DNA of 64,000 nt from Algoriphagus ornithinivorans (GCF_900115305.1 NZ_FOVW01000005.1:248001-312000), one strand, 5' to 3'. Shown: positions 17,116 to 26,347, numbered from the stretch's first letter. Notes: generated from the sequence alone by a model not told the origin. Translations and numbers: made by a program.

Positions 17116-17160
17116 AACTATCGCAATTCATTCATTTTCAGGTGCATTTAATTTACTAGT
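17001..17160 (-). repeat. Leader repeat, copy A (start of lipoprotein gene A plus its 5' flank)
   Basis: Positions 17001-17140 match 17671-17810 with three differences, all by hand alignment. The match covers the first 38 codons and about 25 bases ahead of the ATG, and fades by 17160. The rest of the two genes is much less alike. Confidence 0.85.
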
Positions 17161-17203
17161 ATTTCTGGAAGAGTTAAGGCTATTTAAAAATTCAACAGAG
17201 ATT

Positions 17204-17785
17204 TTATCTAACAAATAAATTTATTTCATCAAAGTAGGCTTTTCCTAAAACTCGACTATTTAAGCCAACGCTAGCTCCTATGCTATTTGCATCGGCAGGA
17301 AAATTATCTAAAGTAACCTTAAGCAAATACCAGTCAAAATCACCTTCAAGTTGATTAATTACACTATTTGATTTGATAATTTCACCCTTGCCAGAACGAA
17401 CGATTAAGGAAATAAATATATTATTATCCGCCCTAAGGCTTTTGATGTTTTCACCTTTTATAAAGGCCAATAGTTCTATCGTACTTCCCTCCTTAGGCAT
17501 AGGACCAGTGTAGGTTTGATTCCAACTTGCTGATGCAAATTCAGTACTATCGATGTTTACAATAAAGAGAGATCTGTTTCCTGAATAAAAAACTTCACTA
17601 TCTGTTCCAATTTCAAATTGTTCTCGAATATTTGAAGAATTCCACGGAAGAACTGAACCTTGGTAAAGCGATAAATTGGGATTCAAGAGAAGTTGGCTTC
17701 CTTTGGGCAGGAAGTCTTCCTCGGCATTGCAGGAAACCAACAGGAAAAGAAAAAGAATCAGGGAAAAATTTCTGCCAGCTTTCAT
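17204..17785 (-). CDS. Lipoprotein of unknown function (copy B of a tandem pair)
   Basis: This 193-aa paralogue of the downstream gene shares its exact first 41 residues, including the lipobox LVSC. It keeps the framework GNRSLFIVNID, ASWNQTYTGPMP, GSTIELLAFIKGENI, GDFDWYLLKVTLDNFP and KAYFDEINLFVR with many substitutions between. It is presumably a surface or periplasmic lipoprotein with a jelly-roll ligand-binding fold (inference). The 88 bp between the genes hold no terminator that I can see, so both may be on one transcript. Confidence 0.72.
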   Translation of the reverse strand: MKAGRNFSLILFLFLLVSCNAEEDFLPKGSQLLLNPNLSLYQGSVLPWNSSNIREQFEIGTDSEVFYSGNRSLFIVNIDSTEFASASWNQTYTGPMPKEGSTIELLAFIKGENIKSLRADNNIFISLIVRSGKGEIIKSNSVINQLEGDFDWYLLKVTLDNFPADANSIGASVGLNSRVLGKAYFDEINLFVR

Positions 17786-17830
17786 AACTATCGTAATTCA
17801 TTCATTTTCAGATGAATCTAAGTTACTAGT
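17671..17830 (-). repeat. Leader repeat, copy B
   Basis: Partner of the repeat at 17001-17160. It covers the start of lipoprotein gene B and its 5' flank, 670 bp away in the same orientation. Confidence 0.85.
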
Positions 17831-17976
17831 TTTTAGTATAGAGACAAGGATTTACTCTATATAAACTAAAAAATTTTAACAAAATTACGAATCAAATATC
17901 AGCTAGAGAAGCTCACTTCATAAGTGAAAAAGGAATCCCTCTTAATCCCATGATATTTTGGAAAATGGATTTGCTT

Positions 17977-19497
17977 TTAGGCAAAGGCAAAGAATACCAA
18001 CCATACCAAAAACAGGATAGGTAATAAGATAGGCAAGGAGAAGCGGATGATGTAGCCAAAGAAGGAAGGCATTTTGATCCCGCTTTGTTCAGCGATTGAC
18101 TTCACCATGAAGTTAGGTCCATTACCAATGTATGTCATAGCTCCAAAAAATACAGAGGCGATGGCAATAGCCATTAGCTGGAAAGATGAATCAGGGTAGC
18201 CATTTGCTGCAAACTGCCTCACTTCCTGAATATTGTTGATCGAAGCTCCCTCTGAAGCCATCGCTGCTGCCAAGAAATTCAAGTATGTTGGAGCATTATC
18301 CAAAAAGCCTGATAAAATACCTGTTCCCCAATACAAGGTATTATGGGTGATTAATTCAGCTCCTTCAGGAGATTTCGCAAAATCACCTACTAATTCCAAA
18401 GCAGGCATCATGGTTCCGAAAATACCAATGAAAATAAACGCAACTTCCCGGATTGGTTCGAAGTTGAATTCATTGCCTTTAATCGCTCGTTGATCTGCAA
18501 ATCGATAGGAAAGGAAGGCTACAGAAAGCATGATAATTTCTCTGAGAAAAGAGAATTTTTGTCCATCATAGTGGATAGCAGGAACCCAATCCAGTACGTT
18601 TGGGTCGAGGAAGACAGAACAAATCACAATGAATAACCATCCAAAATTCTTCAATCCAATCATGGAGAATTTATTGGTATAGGTTACCTCTTCCATTTCA
18701 CTGTCATCATTTGCTCTTCCGAATTTGCGATCGACAAAATAGAATGCGGCTGCTAAAATCAGTAGAGCAAATAACCAATTGTCCCAGTTGTTTTCTAAAG
18801 TCCAGAAGAATGGAACACCTTTCAAAAAGCCTAGGAATAATGGAGGGTCACCAATAGGTGTCAAAGACCCACCGATGTTGCTGACCATAAAAATAAAGAA
18901 GATGATATGGTAAGCTTGAATGTTGCCTTTATTCAATCGAATAAAAGGACGGATTAAAAGCATGGAAGCCCCAGTCGTTCCAATCAAATTGGAAACCAAT
19001 GCTCCTATCAGCAGCAAAGATACGTTGGCAAGAGGTGTAGCTTTTTTATCAATTTCAATCAAAATACCCCCCGAGGCAATGTACAGAGAGGCCAAAAGGG
19101 CAATAAATTGAACATATTCGGCCAAGGCGTGAACCGGTCCGTGTACATTTTCTAATACAAACAGATAGTATAAAACCACTAGAACAGCCAAGCCAACCGC
19201 AATTTTGGGATAGTTTTTATGCCAGAAATGCTCATAGAACAATGGCCCCGTAGCAATCATCAGAAGAAGAGCCACAAAAGGAATGACTAACCAACCCGGA
19301 GGTGTATGGTGGACTTCGGTTTCGTGTGCCTCATCTATGTGAACGCTAGCTGCCTCATGATCAGCATCTACCTGCTCAGCTTGTGCAATTAGCCTAGTTT
19401 CATTAGAGCTCTCCTTAGCCAGGCACTGGGATGCCTGCATTCCGGGAAAAAATAATATTCCGAAAAGTAAGGAGATGCCAAGGATAAAATTCTTCAT
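17977..19497 (-). CDS. nhaD: Sodium:proton antiporter, NhaD family
   Basis: NhaD exchanges cytoplasmic Na+ for protons and protects against salt and alkali. The product (506 aa from this start) opens with a signal-like segment (MKNFILGISLLFGILFF), then a polar His/Glu/Asp-rich stretch, then about 12 membrane segments of the ion transporter superfamily with NLIGTTGASMLLIRPFI and NIGGSLTPIGDPPLF, both typical of the NhaD/ArsB/CitM group. A start 16 codons upstream (19545) is possible, but the ATG at 19497 leaves a normal signal peptide. It is monocistronic. Confidence 0.85.
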   Translation of the reverse strand: MKNFILGISLLFGILFFPGMQASQCLAKESSNETRLIAQAEQVDADHEAASVHIDEAHETEVHHTPPGWLVIPFVALLLMIATGPLFYEHFWHKNYPKIAVGLAVLVVLYYLFVLENVHGPVHALAEYVQFIALLASLYIASGGILIEIDKKATPLANVSLLLIGALVSNLIGTTGASMLLIRPFIRLNKGNIQAYHIIFFIFMVSNIGGSLTPIGDPPLFLGFLKGVPFFWTLENNWDNWLFALLILAAAFYFVDRKFGRANDDSEMEEVTYTNKFSMIGLKNFGWLFIVICSVFLDPNVLDWVPAIHYDGQKFSFLREIIMLSVAFLSYRFADQRAIKGNEFNFEPIREVAFIFIGIFGTMMPALELVGDFAKSPEGAELITHNTLYWGTGILSGFLDNAPTYLNFLAAAMASEGASINNIQEVRQFAANGYPDSSFQLMAIAIASVFFGAMTYIGNGPNFMVKSIAEQSGIKMPSFFGYIIRFSLPILLPILFLVWLVFFAFA

Positions 19498-19680
19498 GTG
19501 AATAACAGGGGTATGCTGGGTGTTCTTTTCGGTTAATTTAAGCAAATATTTTTTGCTTGACAGTCTGTAATAGGGATTTGCTAAACTACAGATTTTGCGT
19601 CAAACCGCACAACCATCAAAAAGCTGCCCAGCGGATTTAATCAAAAATTAACTCCAACTGGGCAAAGCTAAAGAATGGTT

Positions 19681-20907
19681 TTACACGAGTTGACCCAAAG
19701 CTATTTTAAAGGAGCTTTCAGCCAGTTTAGTTTTTCCCGGATTTTCCGCAAAAGTCTTTTTCAAGGCTTTTTCAATAGTCTTGCTTACATCTTTGAAAAT
19801 TGCCTGATCGGTTACTTCTGCTTGATCACTCATGAGGTAAGCAAATACCCTTGCCATACCACAATTCGCGATGAAATCCGGAATCACGGAAACTTGCTGA
19901 TCTGTCCATGCACCAATAGGTCCGAAGAAAATCTCCGGGTCTGCAAAAGGTACATTGGCTCCGCAGGAAATCACTTCTAATCCTGCTTTGATCATTCGTT
20001 CTGATTGTTCTTTGGTAATCAATCTCGAAGCCGCGGCAGGGATGAAGATTTCACTTTCCAGATCCCAAATCTCTTCATTGATAATATCAAAAGGAATCAA
20101 TTGGTCAGCGACTAACTGATTGCCATTTCTGGTTATAAATAACTCTCTTACTTCATCAAGAGAGAATCCTTCTTTTTTGATCAAACCGCCATCACGGTCA
20201 ATAATGCCGACTATCTTAACTCCCTCTACTGCCAGAAAACATGCTGCAGCGGCTCCTACATTGCCCCAGCCCTGGATGACTGCACGCTTTCCTTTGAGGT
20301 TTCCGCCCCAAATTTTATAATAATGACGCACTGCCTCTGCCACTCCGTACCCAGTAATCATATCGGCTACCGTGTATTTTTTGGGACCGTTTGGAGTGAA
20401 ATGAGGATCTTCTAAAACCTTGGAAACACCTTGTCTTAACTGACCGATTTTTCTGATTTTTTCAGGCTCGGTAGCAAGAAAATGCCCATTGACCACACCT
20501 TCCTGTGGATGCCAGATTCCAAAAGACTCAGTAATTGGTATTACTTCGTGAATTTCATCCACATTCAAGTCCCCGCCGGTTCCGTAGTAGTTTTTCAGTA
20601 ATGGAGTGACGGCCTTGTACCATCTTCTCAATACCTCATCCTTTCTTGGGTCCTTAGGGTCGAAATTAATTCCGGACTTTGCTCCTCCGATGGCTGGACC
20701 TGACACAGTGAATTTCACTTCCATAGTCTTGGCAAGTGATTCTACCTCTCTTTTATCCAAGCCTTTTCGCATTCGGGTTCCTCCTCCGGCAGCTCCCCCT
20801 CTCAGGGAGTTGATGACTACCCAACCTTCCGCTTCAGACTCAGAGTCTGACCACTCGAAAATGATTTCGGGTTTTTTATTTTCAAACTTCTTTAATAATT
20901 CCTGCAT
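19681..20907 (-). CDS. Glu/Leu/Phe/Val dehydrogenase family protein
   Basis: The family interconverts amino acids and 2-oxo acids with NAD(P). This 408-aa member has the dimerisation/substrate domain with GGAAGGGTRMRKGL, the substrate Lys region PAIGGAKSGINFDP, the catalytic GTGGDLNVDE, and a Rossmann domain starting near VIQGWGNVGAAAACFL. The usual GGxKGG motif reads GGAKSG. Glutamate dehydrogenase is the nearest guess, but leucine or another branched substrate cannot be excluded. A TATTTTTG box lies just upstream. It converges with nothing; anmK lies upstream on the same strand. Confidence 0.85.
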   Translation of the reverse strand: MQELLKKFENKKPEIIFEWSDSESEAEGWVVINSLRGGAAGGGTRMRKGLDKREVESLAKTMEVKFTVSGPAIGGAKSGINFDPKDPRKDEVLRRWYKAVTPLLKNYYGTGGDLNVDEIHEVIPITESFGIWHPQEGVVNGHFLATEPEKIRKIGQLRQGVSKVLEDPHFTPNGPKKYTVADMITGYGVAEAVRHYYKIWGGNLKGKRAVIQGWGNVGAAAACFLAVEGVKIVGIIDRDGGLIKKEGFSLDEVRELFITRNGNQLVADQLIPFDIINEEIWDLESEIFIPAAASRLITKEQSERMIKAGLEVISCGANVPFADPEIFFGPIGAWTDQQVSVIPDFIANCGMARVFAYLMSDQAEVTDQAIFKDVSKTIEKALKKTFAENPGKTKLAESSFKIALGQLV

Positions 20908-20932
20908 GTTTATTTGGGTTTACTTCGCAGCG

Positions 20933-20940
20933 CAAAAATA
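20933..20940 (-). promoter_or_regulatory. Candidate -7 box (TATTTTTG) for the amino-acid dehydrogenase gene
   Basis: Read on the minus strand, TATTTTTG matches TAnnTTTG and lies 25 bp ahead of the ATG at 20907. No -33 TTTG is seen at the expected distance. Confidence 0.4.
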
Positions 20941-20981
20941 GAAAAATATCCAGCGCCTCCTAGAGTAGATTGTATGGAGGG

Positions 20982-22055
20982 TTAGCTATAAATCACTCCT
21001 CCAGAGGAATTTCTCCTAGCTCCTGTGACAGAGCTGAGGCAATTTTCCTCTCCCAGCAATCTAAGGAGTCCCAGAAAACCAAAAATCAAGGCTTCTTTGA
21101 ATTCAATCAATTCAGATGAAGCTTGAAAATGATTCCATTGTCCCTCTAAATGAGCGTCTAATCTCTGGATAAAATAGCTGTTATAGGCTCCTCCACCTGT
21201 AATCAAAACCTGTGGATTTTCTACCTGGGAATAATCTCTTATTACTTGGCTGATTTGCAGAGCGTAGTGCTCAATCAAAGTGGCTAATAGGTCCTTTGGG
21301 GCTAAGCCTGAATTTTTGATTAGTGGTTCAAAATCCTGCTCCATATCTTCCCTTCCCAAGGATTTTGCTCCTTTTTTGGAGTAAAAGGGCAATTTATTCA
21401 GCTTATCGAGAAGTGTGTTTGATACCTTACCCTCAGATGCCCATTGACCGCCCTCATCATAAGGCCCTCCCAAAATGTGGGCAATAGGATTTAACAAAAT
21501 ATTGAAAGGGCTCATGTCAAAAGCTACTCTTTGCTCATTTTGCTTCATACTGATATTGGAAATTCCACCCAGATTGATGCAGAAGTCCATTTGAGGGAAA
21601 AGTAATTCATCACCTATAGGTACTAATGGAGCTCCCTGACCCCCTAATTGTATATCTAGCATCCTGAAATCATTGACCACTGTCAATCCTGAAGCTTGGT
21701 GAAGGGCCCATCCATTGCCAATTTGCAAGCTCAGTCCAAGGTTTGGCTGATGGAATACAGTATGCCCATGTGAGCATAAAGCAAAAGGAGTGATTTCTCG
21801 TTCTTTGCAAAAAGCGGCTACTTGTTCCCCCATCCATTTTCCAAAAGCCACATCTAAAACCGCCAGTTCATTCGCTGTTAATAGGTGTGATTTGGATAAT
21901 TGATGTCCCAAGTTTTCAGGAAATGGAATAGTCAAAGCTTCCAAAATTTCGAAAGTCCAGTTATCACTCTTTTTGTATTCGCAGTAGGCAAGGTCTAATC
22001 CATCTCCGGAAGTACCGGACATCAAGCCTATTAGTTGGAAGCTCTTTGGGTTCAT
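20982..22055 (-). CDS. anmK: Anhydro-N-acetylmuramic acid kinase
   Basis: AnmK phosphorylates and opens 1,6-anhydro-MurNAc during peptidoglycan recycling, giving MurNAc-6-phosphate. The 357-aa protein begins with the ASKHA-fold signature GLMSGTSGDGLDLA, has CSHGHTVFHQP and NLGGISNIS, and ends with the ATP-binding VLITGGGAYN segment. Length is normal for the family. It is the first gene on the minus strand facing coaX. A TATCTTTG box lies 31 bp upstream of the start. The downstream recycling enzyme MurQ is not in the window. Confidence 0.93.
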   Translation of the reverse strand: MNPKSFQLIGLMSGTSGDGLDLAYCEYKKSDNWTFEILEALTIPFPENLGHQLSKSHLLTANELAVLDVAFGKWMGEQVAAFCKEREITPFALCSHGHTVFHQPNLGLSLQIGNGWALHQASGLTVVNDFRMLDIQLGGQGAPLVPIGDELLFPQMDFCINLGGISNISMKQNEQRVAFDMSPFNILLNPIAHILGGPYDEGGQWASEGKVSNTLLDKLNKLPFYSKKGAKSLGREDMEQDFEPLIKNSGLAPKDLLATLIEHYALQISQVIRDYSQVENPQVLITGGGAYNSYFIQRLDAHLEGQWNHFQASSELIEFKEALIFGFLGLLRLLGEENCLSSVTGARRNSSGGVIYS

Positions 22056-22085
22056 GGGTTAATGTTTGTTAAGTCAGGGACGATT

Positions 22086-22093
22086 CAAAGATA
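22086..22093 (-). promoter_or_regulatory. Candidate -7 box (TATCTTTG) for anmK
   Basis: Read on the minus strand this is TATCTTTG, a full match to TAnnTTTG, 31 bp ahead of the anmK ATG. No clear -33 box accompanies it. Confidence 0.45.
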
Positions 22094-22156
22094 ATTTTAG
22101 ATACTGGAAAAAGTCGTCTTTTTTTAAATAGCTAATTTGCAGTCATAATTTATCAT

Positions 22157-22870
22157 ATGCCAAACCTCGTAGTCGACATAGGGAATACCCGGGTTAAATC
22201 AGCGCTTTTTGAAAAAGGTGAAATCACCTGGGAAAGGGCTTTTGAGAATCTGGACTTTGCCCAAAAAGCCTGGTCTGAACTGAGCTTCGACGAGTGTGTT
22301 ATTTCCTCAGTCAAATGGTCAGAGGAAGAATTGAAATCCGCTTTGGATTTTGATTTTCTTTTTTTGACAAGAGAAACCAATCTTCCCATACATAATGGAT
22401 ACGGTTCTCCACAGACTTTAGGTTTGGATAGAATCGCTGCTGCGATCGGGGGCTGGAAAAAAGCCGGACAGAATTCAGCTTTGGTAATCGATTTGGGAAG
22501 CTGTATGACTTTCGAATTGATTGTGTCTGATACCTACAAAGGTGGAGCGATCAGTCCCGGCTTGGCTATGCGAGCCAAGGCCATGAATCAGTTTACGGCC
22601 CGCCTTCCTTTGGTAGAAGTAGGTAAAAAACCGGAGGCTCCGGTCGGAGATTCTACCCAAACTTGTATGCAAGTGGGGGTATGGTATGGCATTTATTACG
22701 AAATCATAGGTCAAATTCAGGCTTTTAGGGCCGAATTTCCTGAAATTAAGGTCTTTGTTTGCGGTGGAGATGCACAATCTTTTGAATCATTGGCAAAAGA
22801 CCACATATTTGTAGTCCCAAATTTGGTCCTGTATGGATTGAATTGCATTCTAAACCACAATGTTGAGTAA
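22157..22870 (+). CDS. coaX: Type III pantothenate kinase
   Basis: CoaX phosphorylates pantothenate, the first committed step of coenzyme A synthesis, and is not inhibited by CoA. The 237-aa protein has the phosphate-binding VVDIGNTRVKSALFEKG at the N-terminus, GLDRIAAAIGGWK, the second phosphate segment VIDLGSCMTFEL, and GGAISPGLAMRAKAM. It starts a long same-strand run. Its stop overlaps the start of the next gene by 11 bases, so the neighbouring outer-membrane protein gene is probably co-translated. Confidence 0.93.
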   Translation: MPNLVVDIGNTRVKSALFEKGEITWERAFENLDFAQKAWSELSFDECVISSVKWSEEELKSALDFDFLFLTRETNLPIHNGYGSPQTLGLDRIAAAIGGWKKAGQNSALVIDLGSCMTFELIVSDTYKGGAISPGLAMRAKAMNQFTARLPLVEVGKKPEAPVGDSTQTCMQVGVWYGIYYEIIGQIQAFRAEFPEIKVFVCGGDAQSFESLAKDHIFVVPNLVLYGLNCILNHNVE

Positions 22871-24143
22871 AATCAAATGGCATCTATTGGGTGTTTGCTG
22901 CACCTTCATCCTCTTTTCTGAAGCTCAGGCACAGTCTAGTGCCTCCACTTATTCTGCCCTTGGAATCGGGGAATTTAATTATTCCGGACTTACACAAAAC
23001 CAAGGAATGGGAGGATTAGGAATCAGTTTTGGCACGGGCTGGAACGCCAACGTAGTCAATCCTGCCCTACAAACCAGAAACACTATTTTTAATTTTCAGA
23101 CTTCCCTGAATTACAGAAGAATCAATGCTTCCAATGGGTCTCAATCTTCCGATGTGGACGGTGGAGGACTTTCCTATATCGCGCTTTCCTTGCCTTTCAA
23201 GCCAGGAAAACTAACCATGGGAATGGGTCTGAATCAGGTTACCTCGGTAAATTATGATCTGCAAATCTCCAGTATGGTTAACAATGCAGAGATTGAGGCA
23301 GTTAATAATATTAACGGTGACGGAGGAATCTCTGAAGCATACATCAGTGCGGGTTATTTATTAGCCAAAAATCTGAGCATCGGAGTTCATGGATCTTACC
23401 TATTTGGCTCTACCATCAGAAAGAATCAATTGACTCTTTTTAATGAAAATGGCACGCAGGTAGGAAGCACTTCGGAATATTATGAAAGATTAACAATTAG
23501 CGATGTTGCCCTCAAATTTGGTACTCACTACTATTTCAAAGTAGGTGAGAAAAGTAACCTTCATGTGGGTGCCATTTATCAGGGTCTAGGGGACGTTAAT
23601 GGAAATGCCTTTGCCAAACTCGCTGCATTTGGCGAAGCTAGCGACCCCGATTCAGAAGGAGACCTGATATTGGATAACGAAAAAGGAAGTATCTATATAC
23701 CAAGTCGTTACGGATTTGGGGTAAGTTACGAGAGAGCCAATAAATACGTGATTGGATTGGAAGGACAGTACCAGAATTTCTCTGATTTCAGAAACTTTCT
23801 GGGGGATCCTTTGGAGCTAAGAGAGGCTATTAAATTGGGCTTGGGATTCCAGATTGTTCCCGATTTTATGTCGGTTGATAACAATCTGAAAAGAGGTACT
23901 TATAGGGTAGGTTTGGAGTTTTTACAGACTCCATACTATATCAACCAGACCACCATTAATGACCTTGGCATTAACTTTGGAGCTTCAATTCCTGTTAACC
24001 AATTGTCGTTAATGAACCTTGCGGTAAAGGTGGGACAAAGAGGGACTACCTCCGCAGGATTGATCAGAGAAAACTACGTGAACTTCACCTTAGGCTTCTC
24101 TCTTAACGATAACACTTGGTTCTACAAAAGAGTATTTGAGTAA
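22860..24143 (+). CDS. Outer-membrane beta-barrel protein, unassigned family
   Basis: The 427-aa protein has a signal peptide ending near EAQAQS. It has alternating polar/hydrophobic strands through the rest, repeated GxG turns (YSALGIGEFNYSG, MGGLGISFGTGW) and pairs such as YEGLEGQYQNFSDF-like IGLEGQYQNFSDF, which suggest a FadL- or porin-like barrel. I do not recognise a named family. It sits between coaX and a secreted TPR protein and upstream of lptC, so a role in the envelope is likely. Translation is coupled to coaX by the 11-base overlap. Confidence 0.7.
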   Translation: MLSKIKWHLLGVCCTFILFSEAQAQSSASTYSALGIGEFNYSGLTQNQGMGGLGISFGTGWNANVVNPALQTRNTIFNFQTSLNYRRINASNGSQSSDVDGGGLSYIALSLPFKPGKLTMGMGLNQVTSVNYDLQISSMVNNAEIEAVNNINGDGGISEAYISAGYLLAKNLSIGVHGSYLFGSTIRKNQLTLFNENGTQVGSTSEYYERLTISDVALKFGTHYYFKVGEKSNLHVGAIYQGLGDVNGNAFAKLAAFGEASDPDSEGDLILDNEKGSIYIPSRYGFGVSYERANKYVIGLEGQYQNFSDFRNFLGDPLELREAIKLGLGFQIVPDFMSVDNNLKRGTYRVGLEFLQTPYYINQTTINDLGINFGASIPVNQLSLMNLAVKVGQRGTTSAGLIRENYVNFTLGFSLNDNTWFYKRVFE

Positions 24144-24215
24144 ATATCTGAAGGCAGTTTTAAGGACTGCATAGAAAGAGAAGAGCAATTAAACCGAATT
24201 AAACAAGTCAAAACC

Positions 24216-25520
24216 ATGAAAATTAAATCAACCCTTCTGGGGCTATCCGCCTTGCTTCTCGCCGGAATGGTGCAAGCCCAGGACGGATGGAATTGGCCAT
24301 CCGACGAAGCTAAAGAAGCTAAAGCTAGAGAATTGAACGCTGCTTATGTAGACTACATGAAAGCGGATCAGTTTGTGGAAGCTACCAAACCTCTCCACTG
24401 GCTATTAGTAAATGTTCCTGAATTAAATGAGTCCATCTATATCAATGGTACTAAAGTTTATGATGGAGCAGCTGATGCAGTTACCGATCCTGCCAAGAAA
24501 AGAGCTTATCAGGACTCAGTAATGCTGATCTATGATAAAAGAGATGAGCTTTATAACAATGCTACTAAATGGATTGAAAATAAAGCGTACTACGGATATG
24601 GCTACTTCAAAGGCACTAAAGAGAAATTAGGCGATGTAGTTGCTGATTTCGAAAGAGCAATGGAGATCAATGGTGAATTATCCATCCCAACTCTATATGC
24701 TGCTTACTTCGATGCGGTTTACAGACATAATGCCTACAATCAAGCATATAAGCCTGAGCAGGTTTTGGCCAAGTACGATAAAATTCAAGAATACTTAAAT
24801 AAAGCTGAAGCTAACGGAAAGGATGTATCCAATGCTAGAAGTACAGCTGAGTCTATCTTGGTAGCTATGGAATTGATCGATTGTAATTTCATCGAAAACA
24901 CCATGGGTCCTAAGTTGAAGGCTGATCCTACCAATGAGCAATTGGCACAGCAAATCTTCAAATATTCTGTTCAGTATAAGTGTTTCTCTTCAAATGCATT
25001 CTTGACTGCTTTGGAATTGATTGACTCTAAAAATCCAACTTACGCTACTTCTCAGGTAAGAGCGATGAGATATATGCAGGAGCAGAATTATGAGAAAGCT
25101 CAGCCAGTATTGGAAAAAGCTTTGACTTTAGCTGAAAACAATGTTCAGAAAGCTGAAATCCAAATGGAATTGGCGAAAGTTCATGCCAACCTAGGAAGAA
25201 AGTCTGCTGCTAGAAATGCTGCTAAAGAAGCTGCTAACCTTGACGAAAGCAAAACTAAAGATGCTTACTCTTTGATTGGCGGATTGTATATGAACTCTTT
25301 CAACGACTGTAGAGGTGGTGTATCAAGAGTTAAAGATAGATCTATCTACATGGCTGCTTACAATGCATACCAAAGAGCAGGTGACTCTCAGGGTATGGCG
25401 CAGGCTAGAGCTCAGTTCCCTTCCAAAGAGGAAATCTTTACTGAAGGTCTTCAAGTAGGTGGTACTATCAATACAGGATGCTGGATTGGTGAAACTGTTA
25501 CCTTGGCTACAAGAGACTAA
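24216..25520 (+). CDS. Secreted TPR-like protein, probably highly expressed
   Basis: The 434-aa product has a clear signal peptide (LLGLSALLLAGMVQAQ) and helical repeats similar to TPR units (NYEKAQPVLEKALTLAENN, KVHANLGRKSAARNAAKEA). It should be periplasmic, acting as a scaffold. Codons are strongly biased (GCT, GAA, AAA, GGT repeatedly), unlike flanking genes, which suggests abundant expression. Three Cys occur late in the protein (NDCRGG, TGCWIG and one more). The 72-bp gap upstream holds a small GCAG/CTGC hairpin without T tail. A strong terminator follows. No named family is recognised. Confidence 0.72.
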   Translation: MKIKSTLLGLSALLLAGMVQAQDGWNWPSDEAKEAKARELNAAYVDYMKADQFVEATKPLHWLLVNVPELNESIYINGTKVYDGAADAVTDPAKKRAYQDSVMLIYDKRDELYNNATKWIENKAYYGYGYFKGTKEKLGDVVADFERAMEINGELSIPTLYAAYFDAVYRHNAYNQAYKPEQVLAKYDKIQEYLNKAEANGKDVSNARSTAESILVAMELIDCNFIENTMGPKLKADPTNEQLAQQIFKYSVQYKCFSSNAFLTALELIDSKNPTYATSQVRAMRYMQEQNYEKAQPVLEKALTLAENNVQKAEIQMELAKVHANLGRKSAARNAAKEAANLDESKTKDAYSLIGGLYMNSFNDCRGGVSRVKDRSIYMAAYNAYQRAGDSQGMAQARAQFPSKEEIFTEGLQVGGTINTGCWIGETVTLATRD

Positions 25521-25540
25521 TTCAAAATAAATAAGTATAA

Positions 25541-25568
25541 AAGGCAGTCTTCGGGCTGCCTTTTTTTG
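25541..25568 (+). terminator. Strong intrinsic terminator after the secreted TPR gene
   Basis: Stem AAGGCAG/CTGCCTT with loop TCTTCGGG is followed by seven T, 21 bases after the stop codon. Confidence 0.9.
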
Positions 25569-25595
25569 TTTTCCATATCTGCTAAAAATATCTTT

Positions 25596-25603
25596 TATCT
25601 TTG
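25596..25603 (+). promoter_or_regulatory. -7 box (TATCTTTG) directly ahead of the lptC start
   Basis: TATCTTTG ends four bases before the ATG at 25608. With a transcription start about seven bases downstream of the box, the mRNA would be leaderless or nearly so. A TTTG at 25565-25568 is further away than usual (27 bp). Confidence 0.5.
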
Positions 25604-25607
25604 CGTC

Positions 25608-26144
25608 ATGAGGAAATTACTTCTCTTGCTTTTTTTAGCAATATCTCTGCTCTCCTGTCGAGAAGATGTGGATTCAGCCGCATTGCAGGTGTATGAAGGT
25701 CCAATGAATATTGCCACCAATATCCATGTGGTACATTCTGACTCAGCTATCGTTAGATCAGAGATTACAGCCGCCAAACAACTCGAATACCTCAATGGGA
25801 ATATGGAGTTTCCAGATGGGATTTTGATTGAATTTTTTGAAAGAGACGGGACTTTAGAAACAACATTGAGAGCGGATAGGGGTTATTTTGACAAAGAAAA
25901 AAACCTGTATAGAGGTGAAGGAAATGTGCAGGTGGATAATTCTATAGAAGATCAGCATTTACAAAGTGAGGAATTGTACTGGGATCCAAACAAGAAAAAA
26001 ATCTTCACAGATAAGTTTGTGACCATTCGGGACAAGCAAACCCTTTTTAATGGAACAGGAATGGAAGCAGATGAAAGCTTTACCAATTACACATTGAAAA
26101 ACGTGAGAGACAGTAGGACCATATTACCGGGAGAAGAAATATGA
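25608..26144 (+). CDS. lptC: LptC-like lipopolysaccharide export protein
   Basis: LptC is the bitopic periplasmic link of the LptBFG-C-A bridge that carries LPS to the outer membrane. The 178-aa product has an N-terminal lipoprotein-type signal (LLLFLAISLLSC) and the OstA/LptC-like beta repeats: NMEFPDGILIEFFERDG, TTLRADRGYFDKEKNLYRGEGNVQV, and LQSEELYWDPNKKKIFTD. I chose the ATG at 25608 because it starts the signal peptide and lies under a promoter box; an upstream in-frame ATG at 25566 lies in the terminator. It overlaps the next gene by four bases. Confidence 0.88.
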   Translation: MRKLLLLLFLAISLLSCREDVDSAALQVYEGPMNIATNIHVVHSDSAIVRSEITAAKQLEYLNGNMEFPDGILIEFFERDGTLETTLRADRGYFDKEKNLYRGEGNVQVDNSIEDQHLQSEELYWDPNKKKIFTDKFVTIRDKQTLFNGTGMEADESFTNYTLKNVRDSRTILPGEEI

Positions 26145-26347
26145 AACTAGGCGATGTATTGATTTTATCCCTTTCTTTGGCCTTGATAATCATAGGTATT
26201 CATCAGACCATGACGGTGGGAATAGGGTTTTCCTATGCTATCTTTATGTTCGCAGTAGCTTTACTTTTTTGGTTTCAGTATAGAAGAACCAAGCGGGAGG
26301 AAGCAGAAAAAAATAACTCAAAGCCAGTTAAAAAGCGCAAGCGTTAA
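26141..26347 (+). CDS. Small two-helix membrane protein
   Basis: The 68-aa product has two hydrophobic segments (LILSLSLALIIIGI and FSYAIFMFAVALLFWF) and a basic cytoplasmic tail rich in Lys/Arg/Glu (KPVKKRKR at the end). No family is recognised. It overlaps lptC by four bases (ATGA) and is followed three bases later by the CNNM/CorC gene, so it is part of that operon. The coupling supports it as a real gene. Confidence 0.7.
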   Translation: MKLGDVLILSLSLALIIIGIHQTMTVGIGFSYAIFMFAVALLFWFQYRRTKREEAEKNNSKPVKKRKR

